A DNA stretch of 54,881 bases from Cellvibrionaceae bacterium (GTDB lineage: Bacteria; Pseudomonadota; Gammaproteobacteria; Pseudomonadales; Cellvibrionaceae), in assembly GCA_028281575.1 (NCBI GenBank), contig JANQJP010000061.1:1-54881 (forward strand). The letters are read 5' to 3'. Each line of letters starts with the position of its first letter. The stretch's first letter is position 1. Below are positions 46,885 to 54,881 of this stretch, one piece after another. The position numbers were made by a program, and so were the translations under genes. Below the pieces are notes generated by a model that saw nothing but the letters and a program-made list of their open reading frames with translations, did not search any database and was not told the DNA's origin.

Positions 46885-47165
46885 CGGGTATGCCGCTCGT
46901 TTGCTAAGCCATATTCGGTAATATGATGATACAGCCCAACCACCTTGGCCGTAACACTCAGGTATTCAGGGTGCCTGCCCGTTAGGGTTTCCAAGGCGTG
47001 CGCGTCAGAAAACACAGATTCTAAAAACGCCATATCGAGAATATCTAATAACTCACCGGTATCGACACGGTCTTTGAGCGCTAGAGCCCTGGGGAGATGG
47101 TATTTGCCAAGATGCTCAAAAATAACCTGAGCAATACCGAGTTCATTTTTATCTAGGAGGGTCAT
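46881..47165 (-). CDS. Hypothetical soluble protein, 94 aa
   Basis: The ATG at 47165 has GGAG 8 bases upstream and starts MTLLDKNELGIAQVIFEHLG. The product is helical and contains LKDRVDTGELLDILDMAFLE and VTAKVVGLYHHITEYGL. No family is recognised. The open frame extends to 47243, but the added residues look non-coding. It is convergent with the small lipoprotein gene and divergent from msrP. Confidence 0.65.
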   Translation of the reverse strand: MTLLDKNELGIAQVIFEHLGKYHLPRALALKDRVDTGELLDILDMAFLESVFSDAHALETLTGRHPEYLSVTAKVVGLYHHITEYGLANERHTR

Positions 47166-47313
47166 TTCGCAGCTCCGCCAATCGTTGCTACATTTATTAT
47201 TAGTATAACGCGTACAACTATAGTGACACAGCGGCTGTGACATTGTTGTGATACTTTTTTTGTTGCGCTTACGTATATTTTTGCGATTGCCGGGTATTAT
47301 TGGGAGCTAAGCA

Positions 47314-48273
47314 ATGCGATATTCAAATTCCGGACTGAAAGAATCTGACGTCACTCCCGAGGCGCTCTATCATTCCCGCAGGCGTTTCTTAAAACAGACG
47401 ATTGGTGGTGGTGCAGCGCTTTCATTAAGCGCTTATTTCCCTGCGCTGGCGTGGGCGAGCTTGCCGAAAAGCATTATATCTAAGTTCGATGGTATCGAAC
47501 AGACCATGGCGGTTGACGAGAAATTGAATACCTTTGAAGAGATTACCAGTTACAACAATTTCTACGAACTCGGCACCTCGAAAGAAGACCCTAAGCGCAA
47601 TGCAGGCGCGTTAAAGACTGACCCCTGGTCCGTATCGATTGAAGGCGAATGCAGCAAGCCAGGTACCTATACGCTTGAAGATATTTTAAAGCCGCATAGC
47701 TTTGAAGAACGTATTTACCGGTTTCGCTGTGTTGAAGCCTGGTCCATGGTGATTCCCTGGGTCGGTTTTCCGCTTGCGGAATTAATCAAGCGCTTTGAAC
47801 CTACAGGAAAAGCTGAATACGTCGCGTTTGAAACACTATACGATAAAAACAACCCGTTACCCGGTCAACGCCGTCGTACCATACGCTGGCCCTATCGTGA
47901 GGGTTTGCGCATGGATGAGGCAATGCACCCGCTTACGTTTATGGCAACCGGGCTTTATGGCAAAAGCCTGCCAAATCAAAATGGTGCGCCAATAAGGCTG
48001 GTTGTGCCTTGGAAATATGGCTTTAAGAGCATTAAGTCCATCGTCAAAATCCGTTTCACCAGGGACCAGCCGGAAACCAGCTGGAATACGCTTGCCCCAG
48101 ATGAATATGGCTTTTACTCCAATGTAAACCCGAAGGTTCGACACCCACGATGGAGCCAGGCGAGAGAGCGCAGAATAGGGGAGTTTTTAAAGCGTGAGAC
48201 GTTAATGTTTAACGGGTACGAGCAAGAGGTCGCCCACTTATATAAAGATCTTGATTTAAGAAAGTACTATTAA
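47314..48273 (+). CDS. msrP: Protein-methionine-sulfoxide reductase catalytic subunit MsrP
   Basis: This periplasmic molybdoenzyme repairs oxidised methionines in envelope proteins. A Tat signal (SRRRFLKQ, residues 21-28) exports the folded protein. The sulfite-oxidase-like domain contains [20 protein letters not shown] with the molybdenum-ligand Cys139, and [20 protein letters not shown] near the cofactor. The 319-aa length is typical. Its membrane partner msrQ follows, but unusually 324 bases away because repeat element B lies between them. Confidence 0.95.
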   Translation: MRYSNSGLKESDVTPEALYHSRRRFLKQTIGGGAALSLSAYFPALAWASLPKSIISKFDGIEQTMAVDEKLNTFEEITSYNNFYELGTSKEDPKRNAGALKTDPWSVSIEGECSKPGTYTLEDILKPHSFEERIYRFRCVEAWSMVIPWVGFPLAELIKRFEPTGKAEYVAFETLYDKNNPLPGQRRRTIRWPYREGLRMDEAMHPLTFMATGLYGKSLPNQNGAPIRLVVPWKYGFKSIKSIVKIRFTRDQPETSWNTLAPDEYGFYSNVNPKVRHPRWSQARERRIGEFLKRETLMFNGYEQEVAHLYKDLDLRKYY

Positions 48274-48333
48274 GCCCCCGTTGTATTTAGGAAAGTTTTC
48301 TACTCAAATTTGGCACATTCACGTTTGTGCGTC

Positions 48334-48512
48334 GGAGATGTGTTCAAAAACCGTCAATTCATGCTCCGCCATAGATGGCGGATGTTAGAGCAACGCAGGA
48401 GCAGTTGCCGGCGACTGCATGGATGCAGGAGGTAGAATAACGCAGGAGCAGTTATCGAGATGAATGGGCGGAGCTACAGGGATGTATTCATGCGTTTTTT
48501 GAACACATCTCC
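48334..48512. repeat. Repeat element copy B, composite, between msrP and msrQ
   Basis: Inverted 17-base arms GGAGATGTGTTCAAAAA (48334-48350) and its complement (48496-48512) bound a 145-base body. The body reads on the minus strand relative to copies A and C. It holds two family boxes (48392-48406 and 48439-48453, both AACGCAGGAGCAGTT on the plus strand) and two hairpins, CCGCCAT-AG-ATGGCGG (48366-48381) and CTGCAT-GG-ATGCAG (48415-48428). The outer ends match copy C (GACGG side and ACGCATG side). It occupies more than half of the 324-base gap; the remainder shows nothing else clear. Confidence 0.9.
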
Positions 48513-48597
48513 CGAAGGCACACGGTTAGAGTTTTAAACAAAATAAGCCTCGCGTGTTAGAAGCCCCTCATAACTAGGATTCAAGAACCTTCTATTA

Positions 48598-49218
48598 ATG
48601 GCACTCACAAATTTATTCCGTTTTACACCAAATCCCCGCGTGCTGCATATGGTGATTCGTCCGGCGGTGCACTTTTTGTGTATCTTACCAGCGCTGGTAC
48701 TTGTCTTTGATACCTGGCGCGGTGAGCTGGGCGTGAACCCCATAGAAACCCTGACACATACGACGGGAGAGTGGGGGCTCCGTATGTTATTACTATCGCT
48801 GGCAATTTCGCCGCTAATAAAACTGTCGGGCAACGCCTGGTTAATTATTTTGCGCCGTCCGATAGGACTATACGTATTTTTCTATGCCTTCGTGCATTTT
48901 TTAATTTATTTGATTTTCGATCAATCGCTGCAATTTCAGTTGTTGCTAGAGGACGTTATTGAGCGGCCCTATATTACGGTCGGCTTCGCTGCTTTGGTTT
49001 TACTTATCCCGTTGGTTTTTACGTCAACAAAAGCGATGCGACGCAAGCTGGCTAAACACTGGGCACGGTTACACCGCTTGGTTTACCTCATCGGCTTGTT
49101 CGCTGTCGTTCACTTTATATGGCTTACGCGTGCGGATTTCAGAGAGCCATTGATTTATGCGGGGATTTTCGGGGCGCTAATGGCCTTTCGTTTAATTAAA
49201 AAAACTAGAAAAACCTAA
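48598..49218 (+). CDS. msrQ: MsrQ heme-binding membrane subunit
   Basis: This 206-aa inner-membrane b-type cytochrome passes electrons from the respiratory chain to MsrP. About six hydrophobic helices are visible. They include the family segment THTTGEWGLRMLLLSLAISP with a His likely to bind heme, the YVFFYAFVHFLIYLIF helix and HWARLHRLVYLIGLFAVVHF with further His residues. The fold is of the ferric-reductase-like transmembrane type. The start is the ATG at 48598, with no strong ribosome site. It is separated from msrP by the repeat element. Confidence 0.93.
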   Translation: MALTNLFRFTPNPRVLHMVIRPAVHFLCILPALVLVFDTWRGELGVNPIETLTHTTGEWGLRMLLLSLAISPLIKLSGNAWLIILRRPIGLYVFFYAFVHFLIYLIFDQSLQFQLLLEDVIERPYITVGFAALVLLIPLVFTSTKAMRRKLAKHWARLHRLVYLIGLFAVVHFIWLTRADFREPLIYAGIFGALMAFRLIKKTRKT

Positions 49219-49453
49219 ATAAACAGTATCTTATTGGGTTTTTATAAAGTACTTTCTAATATTGCTTTAAATCTGTAACGCTTTTCATTCTCGGAAGCAC
49301 GGCTATCACGCGTGCGATCAAACTAGCCTCCGTTTGTCATAATCTGCTATCGTGGCCTGGCACGACGGCGGGGAGGTCATCGGGCACCGTTCCTGTTATT
49401 TCCAAAAAATTATTTATTCAATTCTCAGCAGATGTCTGCCATTGGGGAAAATT

Positions 49454-50533
49454 ATGAATATTTACCGGTTGTTTGTCGTGTGCGCGCTGCTTATGTCAAC
49501 TATTGGGATTGCCTCTTGTGGTGAAGATAAAACTGAACAAACCACATCATCCGTTGTTCGTCCGGTTAAGTTCATCGAGGTTAAAGATACGGGAACACTA
49601 ATGGTCAATCGCTTTCCTGCGGTGATAGATGCCGGAAGAATTTCGGATCTCAATTTCCAGGTAAGCGGGCTGATAAAAGAGCTTCCCGCGGTTGAAGCTA
49701 AAGAAGTAGAAAGTGGCGATCTGCTGGCCAAGTTAGATCAACGTGATTTTCGTAACATCCTTGCCTCGGCGCAGGCGCAATTCGATAGTGCAGATTCTGA
49801 ATACAAGCGATCGCAAAAGCTTGCAAAAGATAAAGTCATTGCCGAAAACGTGCTCGAACAACGCAAATCACAGCGCGATATTTTAAAAGCGCAACTCGAT
49901 TCCGCGCAAAAAGCGCTCGAAGATACGGTATTAACGGCACCCTTTAACGGTATCGTTGCCCGCGTTTTTGTTAATCCTCTACAAACTGTGAGTGCGGGCG
50001 AATATGTTATCAATCTAATTAATACCGATGTACTTGAGGCGACGGTGGATTTACCTGCGAGTTACATCGCGCAGATTCCGAAAAATGAAACACCGGAAAA
50101 TACGCGACGCAAAGCGTTTGTTGTGCTTGATGCAGCGCCAAACCAAATGATTGAAGCGCAATTTAAAGAAGCGACGTTGCTCGCGGACACTGCCTCGCAG
50201 ACCTACGCTGTAACATTTAGTTTTGTGCCGCCGCCGAACTTGACTATTTTACCCGGCATGAACGCGACCATGGAACTAAGAAGACACAACACCCACAACG
50301 GCAGTTTGCGCGTGGCCGTGCCGCTCGCAGCGATTCTGAGTGATGGAGCTGATACCTATGTGTGGGTTGTGGATAAAGAGACAATGCATGTAAATAAACA
50401 GTCTGTTGTTTTGGAAGAAGGGGTCGGAGAAACTGTCGTTGTCACCGGGGGCTTAGCACCGGGTCAGATGATTGTCGGTGCGGGAGCAACGTATTTATCT
50501 GAAGGAATGCAAGTGCGTGAGTGGAAGAACTAA
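49454..50533 (+). CDS. RND efflux periplasmic adaptor (HlyD/AcrA family)
   Basis: This 359-aa lipoprotein-type adaptor has a leader MNIYRLFVVCALLMSTIGIA followed by SCGE. The barrel-sandwich (lipoyl) halves are VSGLIKELPAVEAKEVESGD and TVLTAPFNGIVARVFVNPLQ, on either side of a coiled-coil hairpin (about residues 95-155). Beta-barrel and membrane-proximal domains follow, ending GLAPGQMIVGAGATYLSEGM. It links the inner-membrane pump to an outer-membrane channel that is not encoded here. The ATG at 49454 has GGGGAA upstream. Repeat copy C separates it from the pump gene. Confidence 0.92.
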   Translation: MNIYRLFVVCALLMSTIGIASCGEDKTEQTTSSVVRPVKFIEVKDTGTLMVNRFPAVIDAGRISDLNFQVSGLIKELPAVEAKEVESGDLLAKLDQRDFRNILASAQAQFDSADSEYKRSQKLAKDKVIAENVLEQRKSQRDILKAQLDSAQKALEDTVLTAPFNGIVARVFVNPLQTVSAGEYVINLINTDVLEATVDLPASYIAQIPKNETPENTRRKAFVVLDAAPNQMIEAQFKEATLLADTASQTYAVTFSFVPPPNLTILPGMNATMELRRHNTHNGSLRVAVPLAAILSDGADTYVWVVDKETMHVNKQSVVLEEGVGETVVVTGGLAPGQMIVGAGATYLSEGMQVREWKN

Positions 50534-50586
50534 TGCTAACTCTCCCTGGTAGCTTGTTTAAAAATCTATGACATCAGCTTCGAGCC

Positions 50587-50740
50587 GTTAGCGCGTAAGG
50601 TCACGCTTTTAAAAACGCATGGATATGTCCCTATAGCTCCGTCGATTCATCTCGGCAACTGCTCCTGCGTTGCTCTAACACCCGCCATCCATGGCGGAGC
50701 ATGAATCGACGGTTTTAAAAGCGTGACCTTACGCGCTAAC
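50587..50740. repeat. Repeat element copy C between RND adaptor and pump
   Basis: Perfect 28-base arms (50587-50614 and 50713-50740; the left begins GTTAGCGCGTAAGGTCACGC) bound a 98-base body. The body starts ACGCATGGATATGTCCCTAT, then has GATTCATCTCG, the box AACTGCTCCTGCGTT (50657-50671), GCTCTAACA, and the hairpin CCGCCAT-CC-ATGGCGG (50682-50697), and ends GAGCATGAATCGACGG. The body matches copies A and B; the arms do not. It lies in a 284-base gap inside a predicted operon. Confidence 0.92.
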
Positions 50741-50817
50741 TCACCACTGTGTTGGATTTGACTGTTTTCAACAGAACTTAGTCAATTTTAACGTTTTCTC
50801 CTACTGAGATTAAAACA

Positions 50818-53800
50818 ATGAACATCGCAGAATTTACGATTAAAAACAGAGTGCTTAGCGTCATTGTTATTATGCTTTCGCTGGTTGGAGGGTGGAATGC
50901 GTATCAGACAATGGCGCGATTTGAGGATCCCGAATTTACAATTCGCCAGGCACTCGTTGTTACTCGTTACCCCGGTGCCAGTCCGATTGAGGTTGCGCAA
51001 GAGGTTACAGAGCCGCTAGAGAAAATTATCCAACAAATGCCCGAAGTCGAAACGATTGAATCTATTTCGGCTGCTGGCGTGTCAGAAATTACCGTGGAAA
51101 TGAAATATGCGTTTTCACCATCTAAACGTGATCTGCAGTTACTGTGGGCAAAGTTAAGAAACAAGGTTGAAGACGCAGCTTCGTCATTACCACCGGGAGC
51201 CAACCCTTCGAGTGTTGTTGACGATTTTGGTGATGTCTTTGGACTTTTATATTTTGTCACGGGCGATGGGTATTCACCGTTCGAATTAAAACGCTATGCA
51301 AAATCTCTTCAGCGTTCACTCTTGCAAGTGGATGGCGTTGCCAATGTGACGTTATCGGGAGAACAAAAGGAGGCAATATATGTTGAGATTTCCCGCCAGA
51401 CAACGTCGGCTTTGGGGCTTTCGATAGGAAATATCTATGACATTCTCGAACAACAAAATGCCGTTGTTGCCGCTGGCGACGTAAAAATTGGCGACCAGCG
51501 TTTAATCATTGACCCATCAGGTGCGATTAATTCGGTTGAAACGATCGAAAATTTATTGGTTTCCGCAGACGCAAAGGGCAAGCTGACCTATTTAAAAGAT
51601 ATCGCGCGCGTGTGGCGTGGTTATCAAACACCCGCAGAAAAAATATATCGCTTTAATGGTGAACCGGCAATTGCACTCGGTGTGGCTGGTGTCTTGGGCA
51701 GTAATATCGTTGAGATCGGTGCGGCGGTGGATGCAAAAATCACTGAATCAGAAAGCCTGCGACCTCTAGGCATTGAACTACATGAATATTATCATCAAGG
51801 TAAGGTTGTTGATGCGTCGGTCGGCGCGTTTGTTGTCAATGTCATTGCGGCGCTGGTTATTGTTGTTACGACGCTGTTCATTTTTATGGGCTTAAAGTCG
51901 GCCGTGGTTATCGGGTCAGTCTTATTACTCACTATTTTTGCAACGCTCGCAACAATGCAGGTCACGGATATTCCGATGCATCGTATCTCGCTCGGTGCGC
52001 TGATCATTGCGTTAGGCATGATGGTTGATAACGCCATCGTTGTCACGGAAGGTATTTTAATAGGCGTACAGCAGGGTATTAAAAAGCTGACTATCGCTAA
52101 ACGCATTGTGAGTCGTACCGTTTGGCCACTATTAGGTGGAACCCTGGTTGGTATTATCGCGTTCGCACCAATCGGTTTTGCTCCGGGATCGACAGCGGAG
52201 TTCACTGGGCATCTTTTTTGGGTAATTTTAATTTCACTGATGTTTAGCTGGATTTTTGCTATTACGTTGACGCCATTATTTTGCTATTGGCTGTTTCAAG
52301 AGACTGACGTTAAAGCGCAAGATGGTGAAGTTAAAGAAAGTCGTTTTGCGGAAGGCTATAAGTCGTTTTTAAAAACGGCTTTACATCATCGTTTTACTGT
52401 TGTTGCAACGATTGTTGGCATTTTTGCGGTTTCAGTGTGGGCTTTTCAGTTTGTTAAAGCCGGGTTTTTCCCGGCATCGACAACGCCACAGATCGCTGTT
52501 GACTATTGGTTGCCACAGGGCACGGATATTAGCCGTACTGAAACGGATATTCATCAAATCGAAGATTTTGTCGCAGGTTTAGAAGGCGTGAATGCCGTTC
52601 AAGCATCGATTGGTGCAGGGGCACCGCGCTATATGCTTGTCTATGGTCCACAGTCGCAGAATTCGGCGTATGGGCAATTGCTTGTGCGCGTCGATGATTA
52701 CAAAATGATTGATCAACTAATGCCGCAAATTCAAGCTTTTGTCGATCGACGTTTCCCCGATGCACAAGGTAAAGTTTGGCGCTTTATTCTCGGGCCCGGT
52801 GGTGGATCAAAAATTGAAGCCGCTTTTTCCGGTCCCGATCCCGTTGTGCTCCGCCAGCTGGCCGATCAGGCGAAGGCCATTATGCGCCAGGACGGCGGGG
52901 CACTTTCCATCCAGGACGATTGGCGTCAACAGGTCAGCGTTATTGAGCCGATTTATGCAGACAGTTCCGCCAGGCGCGCCGGCGTGTCCCGGGAAGATCT
53001 GGCAAATGCTTTGCAAGCGAATTTCTCGGGACGCGCAGTGGGTGTCTATCGTGAAGCCGATGAATTGGTGCCCATTATTTCACGCGCGCCGGAAAGTGAG
53101 CGGGTCGATGTTGAGGACATTAGCAATATTCAGGTATTGAGTTCTGTTACAGGTCAGTCGGTGCCGATAGGACAGGTGACCGATGGTTTTCGTACTATCT
53201 GGCGGGACGGCATGCTCAGGCGTGAAGACCGGTCGTGGATGATAAAAGCGCAGTGTGATCCACTGCCCGGAGAACTTCCATCGGAATTGTTAGCGCGCAT
53301 TCGTGCACCGATTGAAGCGATTCCACTGCCGGATGGCTATGCCCTGGACTGGCACGGCGAGTATGGCGACTCAAAAGATTCGAATGACGATTTAGCCTCG
53401 ACCATTCCCCTCGGGCTCCTGGCGATGGTGCTTACGGTATTTATCCTATTTGGTGCGGTGCGTCAGCCAATTGTCATATGGTTGGTTGTGCCGCTCTCGG
53501 TTATCGGGGTTGTGATAGGACTTCTGGTTACGGACCTTCCGATGGAGTTTATGGCGATTCTCGGACTGTTGTCGCTATCCGGTTTACTGATTAAAAACGC
53601 GATTGTTCTGGTTGATCAAACAGACTTGGAGATTAGGGAAGGTAAGGCCCGCTACGATGCGGTAATTGAGGCAGCCGCAAGCCGGGTAAGGCCGGTAATG
53701 ATGGGCGCCCTGACAACGGTGTTGGGGGTTATTCCGTTATTTTTTGACGCTTTTTTCCAATCGATGTCAGTTGTGCTTATTTTTGGGTTGTCTTTTGCGA

Positions 53801-53874
53801 CGATATTGACCTTGATTATCGTGCCAGTTCTATACGCTGTTTTCTTTAACGTTAAAGATCACGAGACAGCTTAG
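50818..53874 (+). CDS. RND-family efflux pump
   Basis: This 1018-aa inner-membrane proton-driven exporter of the AcrB-like superfamily has twelve helices in two halves, each with a large periplasmic porter loop. It opens MNIAEFTIKNRVLSVIVIML, has YPGASPIEVAQEVTEPLEKI in the first porter subdomain, and GMMVDNAIVVTEG in helix 4. The proton-relay position there reads Asp-Asn rather than Asp-Asp, common in the group distant from AcrB. The second half has LLSLSGLLIKNAIVLVDQTD. The partner is the adaptor upstream. Substrate is unknown. Confidence 0.93.
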   Translation: MNIAEFTIKNRVLSVIVIMLSLVGGWNAYQTMARFEDPEFTIRQALVVTRYPGASPIEVAQEVTEPLEKIIQQMPEVETIESISAAGVSEITVEMKYAFSPSKRDLQLLWAKLRNKVEDAASSLPPGANPSSVVDDFGDVFGLLYFVTGDGYSPFELKRYAKSLQRSLLQVDGVANVTLSGEQKEAIYVEISRQTTSALGLSIGNIYDILEQQNAVVAAGDVKIGDQRLIIDPSGAINSVETIENLLVSADAKGKLTYLKDIARVWRGYQTPAEKIYRFNGEPAIALGVAGVLGSNIVEIGAAVDAKITESESLRPLGIELHEYYHQGKVVDASVGAFVVNVIAALVIVVTTLFIFMGLKSAVVIGSVLLLTIFATLATMQVTDIPMHRISLGALIIALGMMVDNAIVVTEGILIGVQQGIKKLTIAKRIVSRTVWPLLGGTLVGIIAFAPIGFAPGSTAEFTGHLFWVILISLMFSWIFAITLTPLFCYWLFQETDVKAQDGEVKESRFAEGYKSFLKTALHHRFTVVATIVGIFAVSVWAFQFVKAGFFPASTTPQIAVDYWLPQGTDISRTETDIHQIEDFVAGLEGVNAVQASIGAGAPRYMLVYGPQSQNSAYGQLLVRVDDYKMIDQLMPQIQAFVDRRFPDAQGKVWRFILGPGGGSKIEAAFSGPDPVVLRQLADQAKAIMRQDGGALSIQDDWRQQVSVIEPIYADSSARRAGVSREDLANALQANFSGRAVGVYREADELVPIISRAPESERVDVEDISNIQVLSSVTGQSVPIGQVTDGFRTIWRDGMLRREDRSWMIKAQCDPLPGELPSELLARIRAPIEAIPLPDGYALDWHGEYGDSKDSNDDLASTIPLGLLAMVLTVFILFGAVRQPIVIWLVVPLSVIGVVIGLLVTDLPMEFMAILGLLSLSGLLIKNAIVLVDQTDLEIREGKARYDAVIEAAASRVRPVMMGALTTVLGVIPLFFDAFFQSMSVVLIFGLSFATILTLIIVPVLYAVFFNVKDHETA

Positions 53875-53974
53875 GGCCTGCGTACACGTCTTTTGCATAA
53901 GTCTCCGTTTTGGGCTATCTATTAGAGACAACCCTTAAGAGTTTCAGGTCCTTGGGCCTGTTAATGCTAATTGA

Positions 53975-54649
53975 ATGGAAGAATACTTTCCCTCTGATCG
54001 ACTGCTTTCACTCACCATAGGCTCTGTTGTCCAGATCACGCGAGAAGATGTCAATCAGAGCTTTTCCGTAAACCTGGTTGGTGTAGATAACGAGAAATTT
54101 ATCATTACCACGCTTCCTGCGAAACAACAGCTTGAACAAGGCTACGACTACGACGCCTGTTTCGCGGAAGGTGCGATGTTCGAAATGAAAACAATTTACG
54201 ATGGCCGGGTAGTTGCGTTTGAATCCTCGGTGATTGGCCGATACGAAGATCGCTTGCTTATTGGCTCTTTTCCCGAGATGGTAGAAACACGACGTTTACG
54301 CAGGGACATTCGATTTCCATGCACCATGGCCTGCGATATTCGTTTGGGAAAGAATGAGGCCTATGGGGCAATTACGGATATCAGCAACGGCGGTTGTCAG
54401 TTAAGTGTGAAAAAAAATCAAGAATACGGCTTTATTGAGGAGGCCCTGAATTCCCAGGAAAGTCTTGAGCTTGAAATATTTTTTCCTTTTTCAGAACACC
54501 CCGCCATACTTTCTGCCAAGGTAAAATCCTCCGTTTGTGAAATCGACGGTGCCTGCAAGGTCGGTTTAGCGTTTAATCAAGAATACGAGAGTGTTAGGCA
54601 ATATCTGGAATCGCTTCAATTGGACAGCGTAGCGCCTTTCTTTTTCTAG
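53975..54649 (+). CDS. YcgR-like PilZ-domain c-di-GMP effector
   Basis: This 224-aa protein has an N-terminal YcgR-type beta domain (about residues 10-95) and a C-terminal PilZ domain (about 103-215). The c-di-GMP motif is complete: RRLRRDIRF (RxxxR) at about 105-113 and DISNGGCQL (D/NxSxxG) downstream. It probably slows flagellar rotation or modulates another surface process when c-di-GMP rises. There is no signal peptide. The start has little ribosome-site support. It lies 100 bases after the RND gene, in a region rich in repeats. Confidence 0.85.
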   Translation: MEEYFPSDRLLSLTIGSVVQITREDVNQSFSVNLVGVDNEKFIITTLPAKQQLEQGYDYDACFAEGAMFEMKTIYDGRVVAFESSVIGRYEDRLLIGSFPEMVETRRLRRDIRFPCTMACDIRLGKNEAYGAITDISNGGCQLSVKKNQEYGFIEEALNSQESLELEIFFPFSEHPAILSAKVKSSVCEIDGACKVGLAFNQEYESVRQYLESLQLDSVAPFFF

Positions 54650-54747
54650 GGCCTGTCTACACGAATTCGATACCACTGCCAGAGACCAGAATTTTCTTTA
54701 GTAAGGCGATAGAGCGTGATGTGGTTATTCCACATGAGCGACTATCA

Positions 54748-54881
54748 ACGCAGCTAGAGGACATTCTGGCCTGGCCCTCGACAATTGCTCCTGCATTGTT
54801 CTAATACGCCACATCCATGTAGCTATTCGGGTTGTGGCTGCAAAAGCGCCGCTGTGCGTTGCCCACATGGATGTGGGTAAG
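54748..54881. repeat. Repeat element copy D, cut by the window end
   Basis: The box reads AATTGCTCCTGCATT (54783-54797), preceded by CCTGGCCCTCG and followed by the hairpin ACAT-CC-ATGT (54811-54820). An inverted hairpin CCCACAT-GG-ATGTGGG lies at 54862-54877, suggesting a second unit facing the first. The body start near 54748 (ACGC) is estimated by alignment to copy A. Arms cannot be defined because the right end is outside the window. The sequence 54650-54747 holds no gene. Confidence 0.7.

Noticed and set aside
50587-50740. Copy C as an integron attC site, because its arms begin GTTAGCG and end CGCTAAC
   Set aside because: attC sites have RYYYAAC at the 5' end and GTTRRRY at the 3' end, the opposite order, and the arms of the other copies share no such motif. 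No integrase gene is present.

Overview
The window looks like chromosomal DNA of a marine or plant-polymer-degrading gammaproteobacterium, probably close to Cellvibrionaceae (Teredinibacter/Saccharophagus-like). This rests on the smc-zipA-ligA housekeeping cluster, the many lipoproteins, the abundant c-di-GMP genes and an AGE-family sugar epimerase. The assignment comes from gene content and protein style only. No rRNA, phage, transposase gene or CRISPR array is visible.

Layout. 1-2000: a tRNA-Val and the ccmHI end of the cytochrome c maturation system. 2178-9777: smc, zipA, ligA, a lytic-transglycosylase-like lipoprotein and a small unknown gene. 10076-15050: a small membrane protein, an AraC regulator, an acyl-CoA dehydrogenase and a FadD-type acyl-CoA ligase, with a strong terminator between the last two. 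15106-18995: an SPFH/NfeD membrane pair, a patatin-like phospholipase and a SRPBCC-dienelactone hydrolase fusion. 19010-21670: a tightly coupled AAA+ ATPase / membrane protein / TPR membrane protein operon of unknown function. 21791-26774: a degenerate metallo-beta-lactamase protein, an Lnb/DUF4105-like envelope protein, small exported proteins and a glycosyltransferase. 26939-31141: a cupredoxin / GGDEF-EAL / porin-like operon. 31166-39457 (minus strand): an AGE epimerase, a DUF6482-like protein, a collagen-tethered 5'-nucleotidase lipoprotein, and an fbpABC iron transporter whose binding protein carries an extra N-terminal domain and sits behind a Fur-box-like site. 39791-43086: a GGDEF-EAL protein overlapping a solute-binding protein that has no permease. 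43127-47165: an exported hypothetical protein, the CsgG/DUF4810/DUF799 lipoprotein trio, an esterase and small proteins. 47314-49218: msrPQ. 49454-54649: an RND adaptor and pump, then a YcgR-like PilZ protein.

The most unusual feature is a family of short non-coding elements at four loci (9858-10021, 48334-48512, 50587-50740 and about 54748 to the window end). Each has a roughly 100-145 bp conserved body containing an AACTGCTCCTGCGTT box and a small hairpin whose stem changes by compensatory substitutions around a constant two-base loop. In the three complete copies the body is bounded by perfect inverted arms (31, 17 and 28 bp) whose sequence differs completely between copies. Two copies lie inside what should be operons (msrP|msrQ and RND adaptor|pump). 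No protein in the window obviously mobilises them.

Several gene groups suggest envelope sensing coupled to c-di-GMP: two GGDEF-EAL proteins, each co-transcribed with an exported partner (a cupredoxin plus porin, or a solute-binding protein), and one PilZ effector.
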